Assembly: GCA_003104975.1 (NCBI GenBank)
Contig: PQAM01000001.1
Location: forward strand, 55,639-119,638
DNA from: Candidatus Methylomirabilota bacterium
GTDB taxonomy: Bacteria; Methylomirabilota; Methylomirabilia; Methylomirabilales; Methylomirabilaceae
DNA: 64,000 bases
Direction of reading: 5' to 3'
The notes below the pieces were generated by a model. That model was given only the letters and a program-made list of their open reading frames with translations, did no database searches and was not told the origin of the DNA. Shown here piece after piece: positions 59,617-64,000 of the stretch; within the stretch, counting starts at the first letter, position 1, and the number at the start of each line of letters is the position of its first letter. The translations under genes were made by a program, and so were the position numbers.

Positions 59617-61087
59617 TCTCCCTGCTCTCCCCTTGCAGCTTCTGCTCCGTCGCCATCCCGAGTGGTCGACCTGTCCGATTGCCGTCGTTACTGAAGATAG
59701 ACCACATGGGTTCATCTATTACGTGAATGCGGCGGCGCATAAGGTCGGCGTGCGTCCCGGCCTCCGCTACACCGCCGGCTGTTCGCTGGCGGCCGATCTG
59801 CGGGCTGGTGTAGTTCCACTTGCCGAGATCAATGAGGCAATCGAGGCGATCACGGAACGGCTCCGACGATTTACGCCGGAGATCGAGCCGTCCGTCGACG
59901 AGCCCGGTATCTTTTGGCTGAACGGAGTTGGGCTTACTCGCCTCTACTCATCACATGAGGCATGGGCACGGCTGATCGCGGCCGATCTGAACGGCGTGGG
60001 CTTCCGCGCAGCGATCGCAGTGGGCTTCACACGCTTCGGGACCTATGCCGTGGCCATGGCGCAAGATGGGATCGTGGTATTCAATGATCCTGACGATGAG
60101 CGTGACGCGGCGCGACAGGTTCGGCTCGAATGTCTGGAACTTGATCCGGATTTTCTGGATACGCTCGTAAAGCTGGGCGTCACGACTGTAGGCGCACTCC
60201 TCGCCCTTCCGGCCGGCGGGTTGCTCACGCGCTTCGGCGAAGCAGCCTATCGCCTCCACCGAATGGCGTCCGGCGATCTCTGGACACCGCTACGACCGCT
60301 AAAGCCTCAGGAGTCGATTCGACAGCGGCTTGTCCTCGATGATCCTGAGACCGACGCAATGCGCCTGCTATTCCGCCTCAAAGGGCTGCTCCATCCGCTA
60401 CTTCAGGCGCTGGCCGCCCGAGGCGAGGCGCTTACCCGGCTCATGCTTCGCCTCCGGCTGGACGGGGGCGAATGGCGCGAGGGGCACGTCTGTCCCGCGG
60501 CCCCGACGCTGGATGCGACGCAGATACTCGATCTCGTTCGGTTGCGGCTTGAGGCCGTTACGCTTTCCGCCGGGGTGATCGAGATAGAGCTGACGGCAAC
60601 TGGTGTTCCGGTGCCAGCCGAACAGCATCGGCTGATTATGGAACGGCTCAAGCGCGATCCGGATGCAGCCAATCGAGCACTGGCCCGCATTCGAGCCACC
60701 TTCGGAGATGAGGCGGTAGGACGGGTACGGCTTGCGGACGCCCACCTCCCTGAAGCGAGTTTCAGATGGGAACCGTTAAAACAGGGATTAGGGATTAGGG
60801 GTCAGGGGTCAGGGGGAGCACTCACAACTCACAACTCGAAACTCGCAACTAGAGAGCGGAGTCTGGTGCGTCGGATCATTACCAAGCCGGTCCCGTTGCG
60901 TGTACCACCTAGTGAGGGCGGGGTGACCCCGCCCCTACTGTACGGACCGTATATCGTCAGCGGCGGGTGGTGGGGACGAGAGACGCATCGCGGCTACTAC
61001 TTCGTCGAAACCCGTCGCGGCGAACTACTGTGGGTCTACTACGACCAGAATCGCCGCTGCTGGTTTCTTCATGGAACAGTTGAATAA
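59594..61087 (+). CDS. imuB: ImuB (Y-family polymerase-like protein)
   Basis: A 497-residue Y-family-like protein starting at GTG 59594 inside the end of imuA. Normal ImuB proteins lack the catalytic acids of DinB; here the first Asp motif is absent, but S100-V-D102-E103 keeps the SxDE pair. The helix-hairpin-helix region (TLVKLGVTTVGALLALPA) and the ImuB-type C-terminus (VSGGWWG, LLWVYYDQNRRCWFLHGTVE) are present. Between them two repeats are inserted in frame: one coding for GLGIRGQGSGGALTTHNSK and one for SEGGVTPPLL. It docks DnaE2 to the sliding clamp in known systems. Confidence 0.9.
   Translation: MDRLACVSLPALPLQLLLRRHPEWSTCPIAVVTEDRPHGFIYYVNAAAHKVGVRPGLRYTAGCSLAADLRAGVVPLAEINEAIEAITERLRRFTPEIEPSVDEPGIFWLNGVGLTRLYSSHEAWARLIAADLNGVGFRAAIAVGFTRFGTYAVAMAQDGIVVFNDPDDERDAARQVRLECLELDPDFLDTLVKLGVTTVGALLALPAGGLLTRFGEAAYRLHRMASGDLWTPLRPLKPQESIRQRLVLDDPETDAMRLLFRLKGLLHPLLQALAARGEALTRLMLRLRLDGGEWREGHVCPAAPTLDATQILDLVRLRLEAVTLSAGVIEIELTATGVPVPAEQHRLIMERLKRDPDAANRALARIRATFGDEAVGRVRLADAHLPEASFRWEPLKQGLGIRGQGSGGALTTHNSKLATRERSLVRRIITKPVPLRVPPSEGGVTPPLLYGPYIVSGGWWGRETHRGYYFVETRRGELLWVYYDQNRRCWFLHGTVE
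60781..60939. repeat. Two repeat units inside imuB
   Basis: GGGATTAGGGGTCAGGGGTC plus an ACTCACAACTCGAAACTC tract (60785-60850), then GGGCGGGGTGACCCCGCCC (60917-60935), a perfect palindrome also seen at 61632-61654. Both are multiples of three in effect and leave the frame open. Confidence 0.75.
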
Positions 61088-61129
61088 ATCACCATAACTA
61101 GGTGTAATAACTGTATATGCACAGCGAGT

Positions 61130-61225
61130 GTCATTGCGAGCGCAGCGAAGCAATCTCACCGTTTTAAGTAGACGATAGGGAAGAACGGTTAGATTGCCGC
61201 GCTCCCGTTAGTCGCTCGCAATGAC
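61130..61225. repeat. GTCATTGCGAGCG inverted-repeat unit
   Basis: The 13-bp ends (61130-61142 and 61213-61225) are perfect inverted copies, with AGCAATCT/AGATTGC and CCGTT/AACGG pairs inside. The same unit is at 19854-19943. It lies between imuB and dnaE2 and could form a long hairpin in their transcript. Confidence 0.85.
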
Positions 61226-61243
61226 GCAAGGGATTGTCTGCCG

Positions 61244-64000
<2,757 letters not shown>

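Overview
The window is about 64 kb of moderately GC-rich bacterial chromosome. It has Gram-negative traits: outer-membrane barrels, lipoprotein signal peptides, a PssA/Psd phospholipid pathway and two sigma-54 enhancer-binding proteins. Together with the house-keeping order psd-pssA-leuA-asd-truA next to recA-pilT-recX-alaS and many dispersed palindromic repeats, this suggests an NC10-like (Candidatus Methylomirabilis-like) or deltaproteobacterium-like organism. That assignment is inference; no marker rRNA is present. I saw no rRNA, tRNA, CRISPR array or intact insertion sequence.

Layout. (1) 1-10136, minus strand, house-keeping: truA (cut by the left edge), asd, leuA, pssA, psd, alaS, recX, pilT, recA. 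(2) 10438-18860, plus strand, signalling: a small LuxR-type regulator, a 1214-residue FecR-TPR-barrel protein, a 79-residue peptide with a Cys-framed aromatic tail, a CHASE2 histidine kinase and an NtrC-type regulator. (3) 18931-19608: vapBC. (4) 20125-28456: a DoxX-like membrane protein, then a five-gene operon (secreted protein, GlpD-like oxidase, DegT-family aminotransferase, DUF2784 protein, fused acyltransferase/acyl-ACP ligase). The LuxR gene, the DoxX gene and this operon are each preceded by the same roughly 100-bp element with two dyads and by a sigma-54-type -24/-12 promoter, so they look like one regulon. (5) 28481-29556: a truncated gene copy and a second toxin-antitoxin pair.

(6) 29844-42984, minus strand: a 13-kb secretome locus. 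It runs from a barrel protein, a PKD-subtilisin protease, an ECF sigma factor and a zinc anti-sigma factor into ten small exported proteins, several of them paralogues. The barrel gene carries an (AG)11 repeat just after its signal peptide and is out of frame in this sequence, the signature of a phase-variable gene in its OFF state. (7) 43939-49737: an AsmA-like protein and four exported proteins, three of them clear lipoproteins. (8) 49918-53264: a GAF histidine kinase and a second NtrC-type regulator. (9) 53338-64000: an SOS block, lexA ... imuA-imuB-dnaE2 (dnaE2 cut by the right edge). A 5-kb insert separates lexA from the mutasome genes: DUF962, DUF2971, a restriction-modification pair with a frameshifted nuclease, an HNH protein and a phage Gp37/Gp68 protein. 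lexA and imuA share a 15-base operator-like sequence, with a partial match upstream of vapBC.

Repeats are frequent, and at least three lie in frame inside genes (the GAF kinase, imuB and dnaE2). Gene functions rest on recognising motifs by eye; starts were chosen from Shine-Dalgarno spacing, overlaps and family N-termini.
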